Shown: positions 24,947 through 33,873, counted from the stretch's first letter. The stretch is DNA of 64,000 nucleotides from Flavobacterium pectinovorum (GCF_900142715.1 NZ_FRBX01000005.1:124001-188000), one strand, 5' to 3'. The notes: generated by a model from the sequence alone, not told the origin. Numbers and translations are program-made.

Positions 24947-26338
24947 TTAGAATAAAATTACTGCTTCGAACATTAATCCTTTAAAACTGCCGCCAAAAAG
25001 ATCGTTAGGAGTTGCTCCGTTAAATTGAGAGAAGTTTTTATAGTTTTGGTCAACATATTCTAATTTTGCCAAAACATTTTTAGTCATAAACCAGCCCGCT
25101 GCCGCTTCAAATCTATTTATTTGAATACTCTGAGTATTTGCGTTGGCCAATTTTCCATCAACTAAATTATATTTTCCACCTATATAAAATCTTTCTCCTT
25201 CACCAAAACGATAGACTAAATCCCCAACATATTGGTTTACTTTACGAGTATCGTCGGTACCTTTAAAATCACCTCCTGAAGTAAATTCTAAAGTTCCAAA
25301 AAATTCAAGTCCTTTATATTTTATAAACGGGTTTACCATGTATGATGTTGCCCAGTTTCCGTATCCGGGATTAAATCTTCCTGTATCTTTATTGACAGTC
25401 GGATCAAAATTGTTTGCTACAGCTGTAACAACATTTCCGGTTGCGGGATCAATAATATTATAATCAGCATGACTCATTACACCATAAAAACGGCTTCCTG
25501 CTCTGTCTGAAGCGTATAAATTTCCACTAGAATTTGCAGTATGGTAATAAGATCCTGTAAGTCTAATTCTCAAATCTTCGTTGATTTGTTTATCCCAGCC
25601 TAATTTCGCAAGTATAGATGGGCTTATAGTAGTATTAGAATCTGGTTTTGCAGTCGTTGGAGTTGTTGGTACAATCTCTGCAACATTTTGATTTAGTTTA
25701 GAATTGGTGACTCCAATCATGCTTACAAAACCAGATCTGTTATAATAAACTTCTGCTCCCATTTCTGTGATGAACGCATCCATAATGTTGTTTCCAACAA
25801 ACGGATTCATGAAGGCATTTCCGTTATCTGATCTTCTAAAATGTGCATCACCATAGTTATTCTCCATTTGACCAATTTTGATCGTTGTATATTGCATAAA
25901 ATCAGCCAGGAAATCTTTTTTAATGAAGTCCAGTTTGTCAATTTGCAAATAACCTCCTTTTACCCAGGTTTCGTTGTGGTGTCTTGAAGCCAGATAAACA
26001 TCTAAATTCACACGAACACCATCATATAACTGAGCTCCAATGGTGAAATTAGCATTCGGTAAATTAAAATTATTCTCCAGATTATTCAATCTGTAACCCG
26101 GTGCTGTAGTCAAACCTCTTTGATCATTAAACGAATTCAAAGCCTGAAACTGAAGCGCGAATGCAGCTCCCATATCTACACTTAAACCATTAAAGGCAAC
26201 AGTATCTTTTTTAACATCAAATTGATTAATTCCTTTTTGGTTTCGTGGAATCTGATTCTGAATATGTCCAAAACTAACTTGTGCATTGACGGCAAACGTA
26301 CTGACTAATGCAATAATGAATACATAAATCTTTTTCAT
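24947..26338 (-). CDS. Outer-membrane beta-barrel protein (porin-like)
   Basis: A 463-residue protein with a signal peptide (KKIYVFIIALVSTFAVNAQ) and a body of alternating aromatic/hydrophobic strands ending in LFGGSFKGLMFEAVILF, with a terminal Phe typical of outer-membrane barrels. Segments such as IGQMENNYGDAHFRRSDNGNAFMNPF resemble bacterial porin and phosphate-porin-like families. A pore or channel role is likely, the substrate unknown. It lies between two YceI-like genes (5 and 4 bp apart), so the three products probably act together in the envelope. Confidence 0.75.
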   Translation of the reverse strand: MKKIYVFIIALVSTFAVNAQVSFGHIQNQIPRNQKGINQFDVKKDTVAFNGLSVDMGAAFALQFQALNSFNDQRGLTTAPGYRLNNLENNFNLPNANFTIGAQLYDGVRVNLDVYLASRHHNETWVKGGYLQIDKLDFIKKDFLADFMQYTTIKIGQMENNYGDAHFRRSDNGNAFMNPFVGNNIMDAFITEMGAEVYYNRSGFVSMIGVTNSKLNQNVAEIVPTTPTTAKPDSNTTISPSILAKLGWDKQINEDLRIRLTGSYYHTANSSGNLYASDRAGSRFYGVMSHADYNIIDPATGNVVTAVANNFDPTVNKDTGRFNPGYGNWATSYMVNPFIKYKGLEFFGTLEFTSGGDFKGTDDTRKVNQYVGDLVYRFGEGERFYIGGKYNLVDGKLANANTQSIQINRFEAAAGWFMTKNVLAKLEYVDQNYKNFSQFNGATPNDLFGGSFKGLMFEAVILF

Positions 26339-26343
26339 GGCAG

Positions 26344-26913
26344 TTATAAATTAAAGTTTAAGTTGAATTTTACAGTCAAATCTTCACCGGTTGTGATGGT
26401 TCCCAACATTGCGGTTGGAGATTTCATTCCAAATTCTGTAAAAGTAATTTTGTTAGATCCCTGCATGTTTAATACATCTTTTGTGATAGCTGTTTTTACA
26501 GTAGTTTTCAGGATTTTGCTCACGCCTGCAATAGTATACGTTCCTGTTAGTTCCCAAGTTGTTTCATTTACTTTTTGGGCAGATTTAAGAACATATTTTA
26601 TAGTTTTTTGTGTATCAGTTTTCAGTGTTTTATAAGCCACTTTATCCATGCTTTTTTTCTCGCTTTTAACGCTTTCTGCTAAAAGATTTATTGATAAAGA
26701 TTCGATATCAGTAACTTTTGAATTAGCTATTGTAAAGTTCCCTGTTCCTGTTCCTGAATTTGATTTCATCTCCCAGTCATGTAATGTTGAAGTGCCTGAA
26801 ACTGAAAATGCAGATTTACCGTCTAATGCATAATTTTTTTGAGCAATTGCAAATGTTGTCATTCCTAAAAAAGAAATGATAAAGGCGAATAATTTAATTT
26901 TGTTTGATTTCAT
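26344..26913 (-). CDS. YceI family protein (operon with the beta-barrel protein)
   Basis: A 189-residue exported protein with signal IKLFAFIISFLGMTTFAIAQ. The YceI motif FSVSGTSTLHDWEMKS is followed by the paired strands ESVKSEKKSMDKVAYKTLKTDTQKTIKYVLKS and ends with NKITFTEFGMKSPTAMLGTITTGEDLTVKFNLNF. YceI proteins form a lipocalin-like barrel that can bind polyisoprenoids; a function in Flavobacterium is not established. It is the first gene of a three-gene unit and about 45-50 percent similar by eye to the next YceI gene upstream. Confidence 0.88.
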   Translation of the reverse strand: MKSNKIKLFAFIISFLGMTTFAIAQKNYALDGKSAFSVSGTSTLHDWEMKSNSGTGTGNFTIANSKVTDIESLSINLLAESVKSEKKSMDKVAYKTLKTDTQKTIKYVLKSAQKVNETTWELTGTYTIAGVSKILKTTVKTAITKDVLNMQGSNKITFTEFGMKSPTAMLGTITTGEDLTVKFNLNFNL

Positions 26914-27095
26914 TTTTACTATTATTTAGTGAAGTGAGATAATTTTTTGAATTCAATTTTAATCACGTGTTTTATTTTCTTGTTCAAATTTATTCCTGTT
27001 ATTCCGGGATTTTTATGACAATAATCATTGTTAAAATTTTATTAAATTCATATTTAAGAACTACAACGTTTTCATTTTTATTAAAATTGATGTAT

Positions 27096-27135
27096 AAAAA
27101 AAGAGCTATTTGATTTTTGTCAAATAGCTCTTTTT
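27096..27135 (-). terminator. Terminator after the upstream YceI gene
   Basis: AAAAAGAGCTATTTGA (27097-27112) pairs perfectly with 27120-27135, loop of 7 nt, with A/T runs on both sides. It isolates the YceI gene at 27164 from the YceI/barrel operon. The other 190 bp of this gap show nothing recognisable. Confidence 0.8.
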
Positions 27136-27163
27136 GAGTTTTTGTTATTTTATATTATAGCAA

Positions 27164-27754
27164 TCAATTTTGTGTTAAAGATCCTTTCATGCTTAGTTCG
27201 CTAAAAGTAAGATTGAAAATTAAAGTTAGGTCTTTTCCGGCTCTAACCACACCAAGTGCTGCTGTTGGGGCTGACATTCCAAAATCTGCAAAAGTGATCT
27301 GGTTTGATCCCTTCAAAATAAAGCTGCCATTTATAGACGTTACGTTTACAACAGTTTTAAACTCTTTACTGATTCCTGAAATTGTATATGTTCCGGTTAA
27401 ATTCCAGGTTGTTTCGTTTATTTTAGTGGCAGATTTTAAAACATACTTAATGTTTTTGTATGTTTTTGTGTCCAGTGTTTCGTAAGCCACATCATCCATG
27501 CTTGTTTTAGTGCTTTTTATACTCTCTGCTAATAGTGTAATAGTTAAGTTGTTTATATCAACCAATTTAGAATCTATAACTGTTAAATTGGCAATTCCAT
27601 TTCCTTCTGAAGATTTCATTGACCAATCGTGTACATTTGAAGTTCCTGCAACCTCAAAAGTTGATCTTGCTATAGTATAGTTTTTTTGCGCATTTACCTG
27701 TAATGACATTGTTGTAAAAATCACTGTCAATAAAATTGATTTAATTACTTTCAT
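27164..27754 (-). CDS. YceI family protein (monocistronic paralogue)
   Basis: A 196-residue exported protein with signal SILLTVIFTTMSLQVNAQ and the YceI pattern FEVAGTSNVHDWSMKSSEGNG, ESIKSTKTSMDDVAYETLDTKTYKNIKYVLKS and NQITFADFGMSAPTAALGVVRAGKDLTLIFNLTF. It is a paralogue of the YceI gene at 26344-26913, sharing the order of all segments. A terminator separates the two, so it is transcribed alone. It probably binds an isoprenoid lipid in the periplasm, by family analogy. Confidence 0.88.
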   Translation of the reverse strand: MKVIKSILLTVIFTTMSLQVNAQKNYTIARSTFEVAGTSNVHDWSMKSSEGNGIANLTVIDSKLVDINNLTITLLAESIKSTKTSMDDVAYETLDTKTYKNIKYVLKSATKINETTWNLTGTYTISGISKEFKTVVNVTSINGSFILKGSNQITFADFGMSAPTAALGVVRAGKDLTLIFNLTFSELSMKGSLTQN

Positions 27755-28008
27755 TTTGATATGGTATTAGTTTGTTTTTGGAATAAAGGAAACTTCAATG
27801 GAATTTTTAAAGATTAAAAATTCCTATTATTTCTTAGACCAAAATTATTGGGAATACATAAAGCAGAGAATGATAAAAATCATAGTTAGAAATTTATTAA
27901 ATAATTATAATTTGTAAAATAGAAAATAGTGTAATTCCAAAAACAAAAACAAGTATTTGCAGGTAATAAGCGACAATATAGCGTCAGAATTTTTTAAGAA
28001 AAAAACAG

Positions 28009-28016
28009 TAACTTTG
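28009..28016 (+). promoter_or_regulatory. -7 promoter element of rlmN
   Basis: TAACTTTG matches TAnnTTTG and ends only 4 bp before the rlmN ATG (28021). With the usual 4-7 nt from this element to the start site, the message should be leaderless or nearly so. Confidence 0.65.
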
Positions 28017-28020
28017 CACC

Positions 28021-29070
28021 ATGCAATTGGAGAAAAAAGACATAAGAGCCTTATCAAAAGATCAATTACGAGATTTTTTTGTCGCAAATAATGACAAAGC
28101 TTTTCGCGGAAATCAAGTCTATGAATGGTTGTGGAGCAAAGGAGCACACAGTTTTGAGGATATGACGAATGTTGCCAAAACAACACGTTCTATGCTCGAA
28201 GATAATTTCGTAATTAACCATATTAAGGTTGATACAATGCAGCGCAGCAGTGACGGAACTGTAAAAAATGCCGTTCGTCTGCATGATGGTTTAGTTGTAG
28301 AATCTGTTTTGATTCCAACAGATACCAGAACAACAGCTTGCGTTTCAAGTCAGGTTGGCTGTAGTTTAGACTGCAATTTTTGTGCGACGGCAAGATTAAA
28401 GCGTATGCGAAATCTGGAACCGGGAGAAATCTACGATCAGATTATGGCGATTGATAAAGAAAGCCGTTTGTATCACAATCATCCGCTTTCGAATATTGTT
28501 TTTATGGGAATGGGTGAGCCTTTAATGAACTATAATAATGTCATTAAAGCAATTGATATGATCACGTCGCCGGAAGGTCTGGGAATGTCGCCAAAGCGTA
28601 TTATGCTTTCGACATCAGGAATTCCGAAAATGATTAAGAAGATGGCCGATGATGATGTGAAGTTCAAATTGGCAGTTTCCCTGCATTCGGCAATTGATGA
28701 AATTCGTGCGAAGATTATGCCTTTCAGCAAAAATTTTCCTTTAAAAGATTTGCGAGAAGCACTTGAATATTGGTACAGAAAAACAAAAAGTAAAATTTCA
28801 TACGAATACGTAGTTTGGAAAGGAATTAACGACGATAAAGCTTCGATTGATGCTTTGGTTAAATTCTGCAAATATGTGCCTTGTAAAGTTAATTTAATCG
28901 AATACAATCCAATTGACGACGGAGAGTTTCAACAAGCTTCGGAAGAATCTATTATGGCTTACATAAAAGCTTTAGAAAATATTGGAGTAGTAGTAAAAGT
29001 TCGTCGCAGCCGCGGAAAAGATATTGATGCCGCTTGTGGGCAATTGGCAAACAAAGAAGCAGAATTATAA
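28021..29070 (+). CDS. rlmN: Dual-specificity 23S rRNA/tRNA A2503/A37 C2-methyltransferase RlmN
   Basis: A 349-residue radical SAM enzyme that methylates C2 of adenine 2503 in 23S rRNA (and tRNA A37 in many bacteria). The iron-sulfur cluster motif is C114-SLD-C118-NF-C121 (CxxxCxxC). The methyl-carrying Cys is Cys339 in the C-terminal DAACGQLA. MGMGEPLMNY and LAVSLHSAIDEIRAKIMP are also characteristic. The gene is monocistronic with a strong promoter element immediately upstream. Confidence 0.97.
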   Translation: MQLEKKDIRALSKDQLRDFFVANNDKAFRGNQVYEWLWSKGAHSFEDMTNVAKTTRSMLEDNFVINHIKVDTMQRSSDGTVKNAVRLHDGLVVESVLIPTDTRTTACVSSQVGCSLDCNFCATARLKRMRNLEPGEIYDQIMAIDKESRLYHNHPLSNIVFMGMGEPLMNYNNVIKAIDMITSPEGLGMSPKRIMLSTSGIPKMIKKMADDDVKFKLAVSLHSAIDEIRAKIMPFSKNFPLKDLREALEYWYRKTKSKISYEYVVWKGINDDKASIDALVKFCKYVPCKVNLIEYNPIDDGEFQQASEESIMAYIKALENIGVVVKVRRSRGKDIDAACGQLANKEAEL

Positions 29071-29115
29071 TGATCCAGGAAAAAAGATAATATCCCGTAA
29101 ACGGATAATTTTAAA

Positions 29116-29161
29116 TAAAAAGCATTAAAAACAGGATTGTTTCTTGTTCTTAATGCTTTTT
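29116..29161 (+). terminator. Terminator after rlmN
   Basis: AAAAGCATTAA (29118-29128) pairs with TTAATGCTTTT (29150-29160) around a longer loop and ends in T. It lies between rlmN and the convergent lipoprotein gene and may serve both. Confidence 0.65.
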
Positions 29162-29179
29162 GTTTGGGCAAAAAAGGCA

Positions 29180-30040
29180 TTATTTTTTCAAATCTATTTC
29201 TTCGGTTACACCATCTTTAGTAACTGTTACCAAAGTGTTGCAATCTCCATTTCCATAATCAATAATCGCATTAGCGCCGTTTTTAGTTAACGATAAAACA
29301 CCTTTTACGGCAAATGGTTTTTTACACGCAGCATTAAATTCCAGTGGAGTTGTAATTTCTGCCGAATAAGTATCGCCATTCGGGAAAGTCGTGGTTCCGT
29401 TTCCTGTTACAACAGATTTATTATCATCCCAATTAAACCAGGTATCATAACCGGAAATAGTTTCTTTTGTCAAAGTTCCTTTTCGTGTATAAACGCCTCC
29501 ATCATCAAAAGTAACAGTCATATCAATTGTTGCTGTTAAAACCGGATGCACTTCTGCAAGCAAATCGGTAGCTTTTTTAGTTCGGACAATGCTCTTGCTT
29601 CCCTGAATTTTTTTGCCATTGTGGTAAAAACCTTCAAAAGTATAACTAATGGTTTGTGTCGAAGCAGAAAAGTCATTAGAGAACGAAACAACCATTTTTC
29701 CTTTTACAGTATTTTCATTGTTCAGCGTACAGCCTTCTACACCAAAATCAACTGTTCTTGTCCAGGTATTATTGGTTAAAACAGTAGTAATTGTGGCGCA
29801 GCTTGGTAAAAAGTTTTTGATTGTGCCGCTAGGTTTATTAGTGCTGTTTTGCTGAGCATCAAATTGATCTTCAGCAATATTAGTTACATCCTCTATCGAT
29901 GCATCAATTTTAGAATTGGTAACAATTTCATCATTTGAAATTTTAGCATTCGTTCCGTCGTTTGCACTTTCATCAGAATTACAACTAATAAAAAATGATA
30001 AAGTGATACAAGTTCCAATTAATAAAAATTTTGTTTTCAT
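29180..30040 (-). CDS. Hypothetical lipoprotein
   Basis: A 286-residue protein with a lipoprotein signal (LLIGTCITLSFFISC, Cys20) and an acidic linker (NSDESANDGTNAK). The mature region is beta-rich with repeated Thr-rich strands such as WTRTVDFGVEGCTLNNENTVKGKMVVSFSN and YTRKGTLTKETISGYDTWFNWDDNKSVVTGNGTTTF. It resembles the Bacteroidota lipoproteins of unknown function that precede or follow housekeeping genes; I do not recognise a family. It is probably anchored in the outer membrane. It is convergent with rlmN and divergent from the prenyl synthase gene. Confidence 0.65.
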   Translation of the reverse strand: MKTKFLLIGTCITLSFFISCNSDESANDGTNAKISNDEIVTNSKIDASIEDVTNIAEDQFDAQQNSTNKPSGTIKNFLPSCATITTVLTNNTWTRTVDFGVEGCTLNNENTVKGKMVVSFSNDFSASTQTISYTFEGFYHNGKKIQGSKSIVRTKKATDLLAEVHPVLTATIDMTVTFDDGGVYTRKGTLTKETISGYDTWFNWDDNKSVVTGNGTTTFPNGDTYSAEITTPLEFNAACKKPFAVKGVLSLTKNGANAIIDYGNGDCNTLVTVTKDGVTEEIDLKK

Positions 30041-30183
30041 AATAAATAGTTTAGGTTTTACTTTTAATTAATGAATTCAAATTGGGAATTGGAATTAGAT
30101 GTTTTTTTGGTTAATTTTTTAATTAGTACATAAATTGTTCATATACTAACATAAAATAGTCAACGTTTTTTTATTTAAAATAG

Positions 30184-30191
30184 TATATTTG
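30184..30191 (+). promoter_or_regulatory. -7 promoter element of the prenyl synthase gene
   Basis: TATATTTG matches TAnnTTTG and lies 8 bp before the ATG at 30200, predicting a leader of only a few nucleotides. No good -33 TTG. Confidence 0.55.
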
Positions 30192-30199
30192 GAGTCGAA

Positions 30200-31177
30200 A
30201 TGAACATTACTTCTCAAATAAAACAGCCCATTTTTAACGAAATGGAACTTTTCGAAAAAAAGTTCCATGAATCGATGACCTCAAAGGTTGCGTTGCTGAA
30301 TAGAATTACGTATTATATTGTAAATCGAAAAGGAAAACAAATGCGTCCGATGTTTGTTTTTCTGACATCAAAAATGGTTTCCGGGGGTATTGTAAATGAA
30401 AGAACGTATCGAGGAGCTTCTGTTATTGAGCTTATTCATACCGCAACTTTAGTGCACGATGATGTGGTTGATGACAGTAATCGCCGCCGCGGATTTTTCT
30501 CTATCAATGCACTTTGGAAAAATAAAATTGCTGTTTTGGTTGGTGATTATTTATTGTCGAAAGGATTATTGCTTTCGATAGATAATGGTGATTTCGATTT
30601 ACTCCGAATTATTTCTGTCGCCGTTCGCGAAATGAGCGAAGGAGAATTGCTTCAGATAGAAAAAGCCAGAAGACTCGATATTACCGAAGAGGTTTATTAT
30701 GAAATTATCCGAAAAAAAACCGCTACACTTATTGCGGCTTGTTGCGCTCTTGGTGCAAAATCGGTAATTGAAGATGATATTCAGGTCGAGAATATGCGCA
30801 AATTCGGTGAACTTATCGGAATGGCATTTCAAATCAAAGACGACTTATTCGATTACAGCGAAGAAGCCATAGGTAAACCAACCGGAATCGATATTAAGGA
30901 GCAAAAAATGACTTTGCCTTTAATTCATGTTTTAAATACTTGTACTCCGCAAGAAAAAAAGTGGCTGATAAACTCCATCAAAAACCACAATAAAGACAAA
31001 AAACGCGTAAAAGAAGTTATTGCTTTTGTAAAAAACAATAATGGTTTGGCTTACGCCGAAAATAAAATGATCGAATTCCAGCAGGAAGCACTTTCACTAT
31101 TAGAGAATTACCCCGATTCTGAGTTTAAAGATGCCCTTATTCTGATGGTGAATTACGTTATTGAGAGAAAGAAGTAA
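30200..31177 (+). CDS. Long-chain polyprenyl diphosphate synthase
   Basis: A 325-residue trans-isoprenyl diphosphate synthase. First Asp-rich motif LVHDDVVDDSNRRRG (DDVVDD at 87-92), second motif FQIKDDLFDYSEEAIGKPTGIDIKEQK. The residue five positions before the first Asp is Ala82, a small side chain, which in this family allows long products, so it probably makes the side-chain precursor of menaquinone (C30 in Flavobacterium) rather than FPP. That specificity is inferred from one residue and general knowledge of the genus. The gene appears monocistronic. Confidence 0.9.
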   Translation: MNITSQIKQPIFNEMELFEKKFHESMTSKVALLNRITYYIVNRKGKQMRPMFVFLTSKMVSGGIVNERTYRGASVIELIHTATLVHDDVVDDSNRRRGFFSINALWKNKIAVLVGDYLLSKGLLLSIDNGDFDLLRIISVAVREMSEGELLQIEKARRLDITEEVYYEIIRKKTATLIAACCALGAKSVIEDDIQVENMRKFGELIGMAFQIKDDLFDYSEEAIGKPTGIDIKEQKMTLPLIHVLNTCTPQEKKWLINSIKNHNKDKKRVKEVIAFVKNNNGLAYAENKMIEFQQEALSLLENYPDSEFKDALILMVNYVIERKK

Positions 31178-31366
31178 TTAGATAATTTGTCAATTAGAAA
31201 ATTAGATAATTGTTTTACTTTGTTGTAAATCAGTTGTTTTTGTTTTTTATTTTGGAATTTGGAATTTATTTTTTGATTTTTTTTATTTCCCATGCAACCA
31301 TTTCAAAACCAAACTCGTCTATGCTAATAGAAGTCTGTTAGTAAAACAAAACCGGAACGCTTATTA

Positions 31367-31927
31367 ATGAAAATTATTCATTTACATCAGGAAGAAACTG
31401 AAATTATAAAGTTGGCTGTCGAGAATAATCGACAAGCACAACAGCAAATTTACGGTCGGTTTTCTCCAAAAATGTTAAGTGTTTGTCGGCAATATATAAA
31501 AGACATTCAATTGGCAGAAGATGTAATGATAACCGCTTTCATGAAAGTATTTACCAACCTGAATAAATTTGAACATAAAGGAAGTTTTGAAGGCTGGATT
31601 CGCCGAATTATGGTTAACGAATGCATATCGTATTTAAGAGTTCAGAAAAAGGTAAAATTTACCGAAGATGAAATTTATGTCGAAGAAAGTTTCAACGCCA
31701 TTGACAGTCAGTTTTCGATAGAGCAAATTCAGTTTTTAATTGATGCTTTGCCAGACGGCTATAAAATGGTTTTCAATTTATATGCAATTGAAGGTTATAA
31801 ACACAATGAGATTGCCAAGATGTTAGGTGTAAATGAAGGAACATCAAAATCGCAATTATCGCACGCCAGAAAAATGCTGCAGACACAAATTAATACATTA
31901 AAAAAACTAGATAATGGAACCGAATAA
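31367..31927 (+). CDS. ECF-type RNA polymerase sigma factor
   Basis: A 186-residue sigma-70 family protein with region 2 (QQQIYGRFSPKMLSVCRQYIKDIQLAEDVMITAFMKVFTNL and FEGWIRRIMVNECISYLR) and region 4 (LPDGYKMVFNLYAIEGYKHNEIAKMLGVNEGTSKSQLSHARKML), and no regions 1 or 3, as in extracytoplasmic function sigma factors. It overlaps the next gene by 14 bp, so the two are translationally coupled. That partner has one transmembrane helix and is a candidate anti-sigma factor. Its regulon is unknown. Confidence 0.92.
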   Translation: MKIIHLHQEETEIIKLAVENNRQAQQQIYGRFSPKMLSVCRQYIKDIQLAEDVMITAFMKVFTNLNKFEHKGSFEGWIRRIMVNECISYLRVQKKVKFTEDEIYVEESFNAIDSQFSIEQIQFLIDALPDGYKMVFNLYAIEGYKHNEIAKMLGVNEGTSKSQLSHARKMLQTQINTLKKLDNGTE

Positions 31928-32642
31928 TTTTGAAAAGGATTTCCGTGAAAAACTAAACCAACGTACGATTGAACCAAGTAACAAAACCTGGGATCGATTA
32001 GACGCTATGTTGAGTATTGCAGAAGAAAAGCAGCCTAAAAAGAACTATAAATGGTTGTATATCGCGGCAAGTATTGTTGGTTTTTTATTAGTTGGAACTT
32101 TCTTTTTCAATCAGAAGAAAAATGTTGTTGAAACTCCAAAAGTAAATGTAGTTACAGAAGATAATGCTAAGAAAGATTCGGCTGTACAACCAACTTTGAA
32201 TGTAATAGATTCTAATAAAACAGAAATTGCGGTTTCAGAGAAAATGTCAATTCAAACTTCAAATAAAAGAGAAAAGAAAATTAATCATAACGTTTCAGAA
32301 CAAAAATCATATCAACTTATAAAAAATGAAAAAAATCAAATAGCGGAGTGTTCAGTCATCATCAAAAACAATCAGGAAAAACAATCAATCAATAATCAAA
32401 CATCAGTTGTCGAAACTTCTAAAAATGAAAATGTCGATCAATTGCTAAACACAGCCGAAAAAACTGTGGTTGCAGAACATTCGGCTAAGCCAAAATCGAA
32501 AATAAAAATCAACGCCAATGATTTACTTAATCAGGTCGATGGAGAATTAGAAACTTCGTTTAGAGAAAAAGTAATTACAAAAGTCAATAAAAATTATCAA
32601 ACCGTAAAAGTGGTATTGGCGAATAGAAATCAGGAGGAGTAA
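31914..32642 (+). CDS. Single-pass membrane protein, candidate anti-sigma partner
   Basis: A 242-residue protein with a cytosolic N-terminus of about 42 residues (FEKDFREKLNQRTIEPSNKTWDRLDAML, a pattern common in Flavobacterium proteins coupled to ECF sigma factors), one membrane helix (WLYIAASIVGFLLVGTFFF, about 44-62) and a long Lys/Asn-rich low-complexity periplasmic region. Its start lies inside the sigma-factor gene (14-bp overlap). Topology and coupling suggest control of the sigma factor, but the classical zinc anti-sigma motif is absent, so this stays an inference. Confidence 0.7.
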   Translation: MEPNNFEKDFREKLNQRTIEPSNKTWDRLDAMLSIAEEKQPKKNYKWLYIAASIVGFLLVGTFFFNQKKNVVETPKVNVVTEDNAKKDSAVQPTLNVIDSNKTEIAVSEKMSIQTSNKREKKINHNVSEQKSYQLIKNEKNQIAECSVIIKNNQEKQSINNQTSVVETSKNENVDQLLNTAEKTVVAEHSAKPKSKIKINANDLLNQVDGELETSFREKVITKVNKNYQTVKVVLANRNQEE

Positions 32643-32680
32643 AGAATAAAGAATAAAGAGAATAGAATATAGATTTTTAG

Positions 32681-32725
32681 TTCCGGAGGAACGATCCATA
32701 TTGTAACGTCGGGTTTTAACCCGAT
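32681..32725. repeat. Intergenic repeat with two short palindromes
   Basis: GTTCC-GGA-GGAAC (32681-32693) and TCGGGTTTTAACCCGA (32710-32725) are adjacent hairpins, GC-richer than the flanks. I recall similar paired hairpins in other Flavobacteriia, but there is only one copy here. Located between the membrane protein gene and the barrel gene. Confidence 0.5.
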
Positions 32726-32797
32726 GGAGATGGAATAAAAGTATTTACAATTCACAATTAATCATCATCAATCAACAATCAAATTAAAAAATCAATC

Positions 32798-33850
32798 ATG
32801 AAAAATTTTACCGTTTACCTCGTAATTTTAGTTTTCTTATTTGTCAGCAAAGTGCTGGGACAGGAAACTTTTGAATCAAGAGCAAAGCAAATTGCCGATA
32901 AAATAGAAAAGATAACAAAAGAAGAAAAAGCTGCTTTAAAAGAAGAAGTTGAAGCTGTAAATGTTCAGTTGTCTGAAGGGAAAATAACTCAGGAACAAGC
33001 CGATAAACGCAAGAAAGAACTGGCCGAAGCCCGAGCCGTAATAATCGAAGAAAAAGTGACTTTGGCTCAAAATGAACTTAATGACCTGGTACAGCAAAAA
33101 GTAGATGGGAAAATCCAAGAGCAGGATTCAACAAAAAAACACATGCTGGTTATTCACTGGAATGACCGAAATTGGGAAGAAAGAAAAAAAGTAAAAGATT
33201 CTATTCATGGCGAAAAAAGAACCACTTCGCAATTTGTGTTTGCAATGGGGTTAAATAATATGATGGTCGACGGCAAACTTCAGGATTCGAATTACAGTTT
33301 TATAGGTTCGCATTTTTATGAATGGGGTTTTACTTATAATTCAAGATTAATGAAAAACAATAATTTATTGCATGCAAAATACGGACTGTCATTAATGTAT
33401 AATAATATTCGTCCAACAGACAATCGCAGTTTTGTAGTAAATCAAGATCAGACTAATTTGGAGGTCAATACGATACATCTCAATGAATCCCGCTTTAGAA
33501 ATGTGTATTTAGTATTGCCTGTACATTTAGAATTTGATTTTACAAAACCCACAGTAAGTAATGGAAAAACGTATTTTAAAACACATAAAAGTTTCCGTTT
33601 CGGAATTGGAGGTTATGCCGGAATTAACGTAAAATCGAAACAAATTTTAAAATTTGAAGAAGAAGATTTAAAATATAAAACGACCATAAAAGGCGATTAT
33701 AATGTAAATAATTTTATTTATGGATTAAGTTCTTACATTGGTTACAAATCGTTGAGTTTGTATGCAAAATATGATTTAAATCCTTTGTTTCAGGATAATC
33801 TGGTTGACGAAAAAAATATTTCATTAGGATTGCGTTTCGATTTAAATTAA
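32798..33850 (+). CDS. Exported coiled-coil and beta-barrel protein
   Basis: A 350-residue protein with signal KNFTVYLVILVFLFVSKVLGQ. Residues about 25-105 form a charged coiled coil (AKQIADKIEKITKEEKAALKEEVEAV, QEQADKRKKELAEARAVIIEEK). The rest is strand-rich, with FRFGIGGYAGINVKSKQIL and a final LSLYAKYDLNPLFQDNLVDEKNISLGLRFDLN typical of small outer-membrane barrels (OMP_b-brl-like). It lies 155 bp after the sigma/anti-sigma-like pair and may belong to the same locus; a terminator follows. Function unknown. Confidence 0.75.
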   Translation: MKNFTVYLVILVFLFVSKVLGQETFESRAKQIADKIEKITKEEKAALKEEVEAVNVQLSEGKITQEQADKRKKELAEARAVIIEEKVTLAQNELNDLVQQKVDGKIQEQDSTKKHMLVIHWNDRNWEERKKVKDSIHGEKRTTSQFVFAMGLNNMMVDGKLQDSNYSFIGSHFYEWGFTYNSRLMKNNNLLHAKYGLSLMYNNIRPTDNRSFVVNQDQTNLEVNTIHLNESRFRNVYLVLPVHLEFDFTKPTVSNGKTYFKTHKSFRFGIGGYAGINVKSKQILKFEEEDLKYKTTIKGDYNVNNFIYGLSSYIGYKSLSLYAKYDLNPLFQDNLVDEKNISLGLRFDLN

Positions 33851-33873
33851 AAATTGAGTTGAGTTTAGTTAGT

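Noticed and set aside
26363..26635. Plus-strand ORF of 90 codons antisense to the YceI gene, with similar ones at 26648 and 27189
   Set aside because: These are shadows of YceI genes on the other strand; the reading-frame openness follows from their codon usage.
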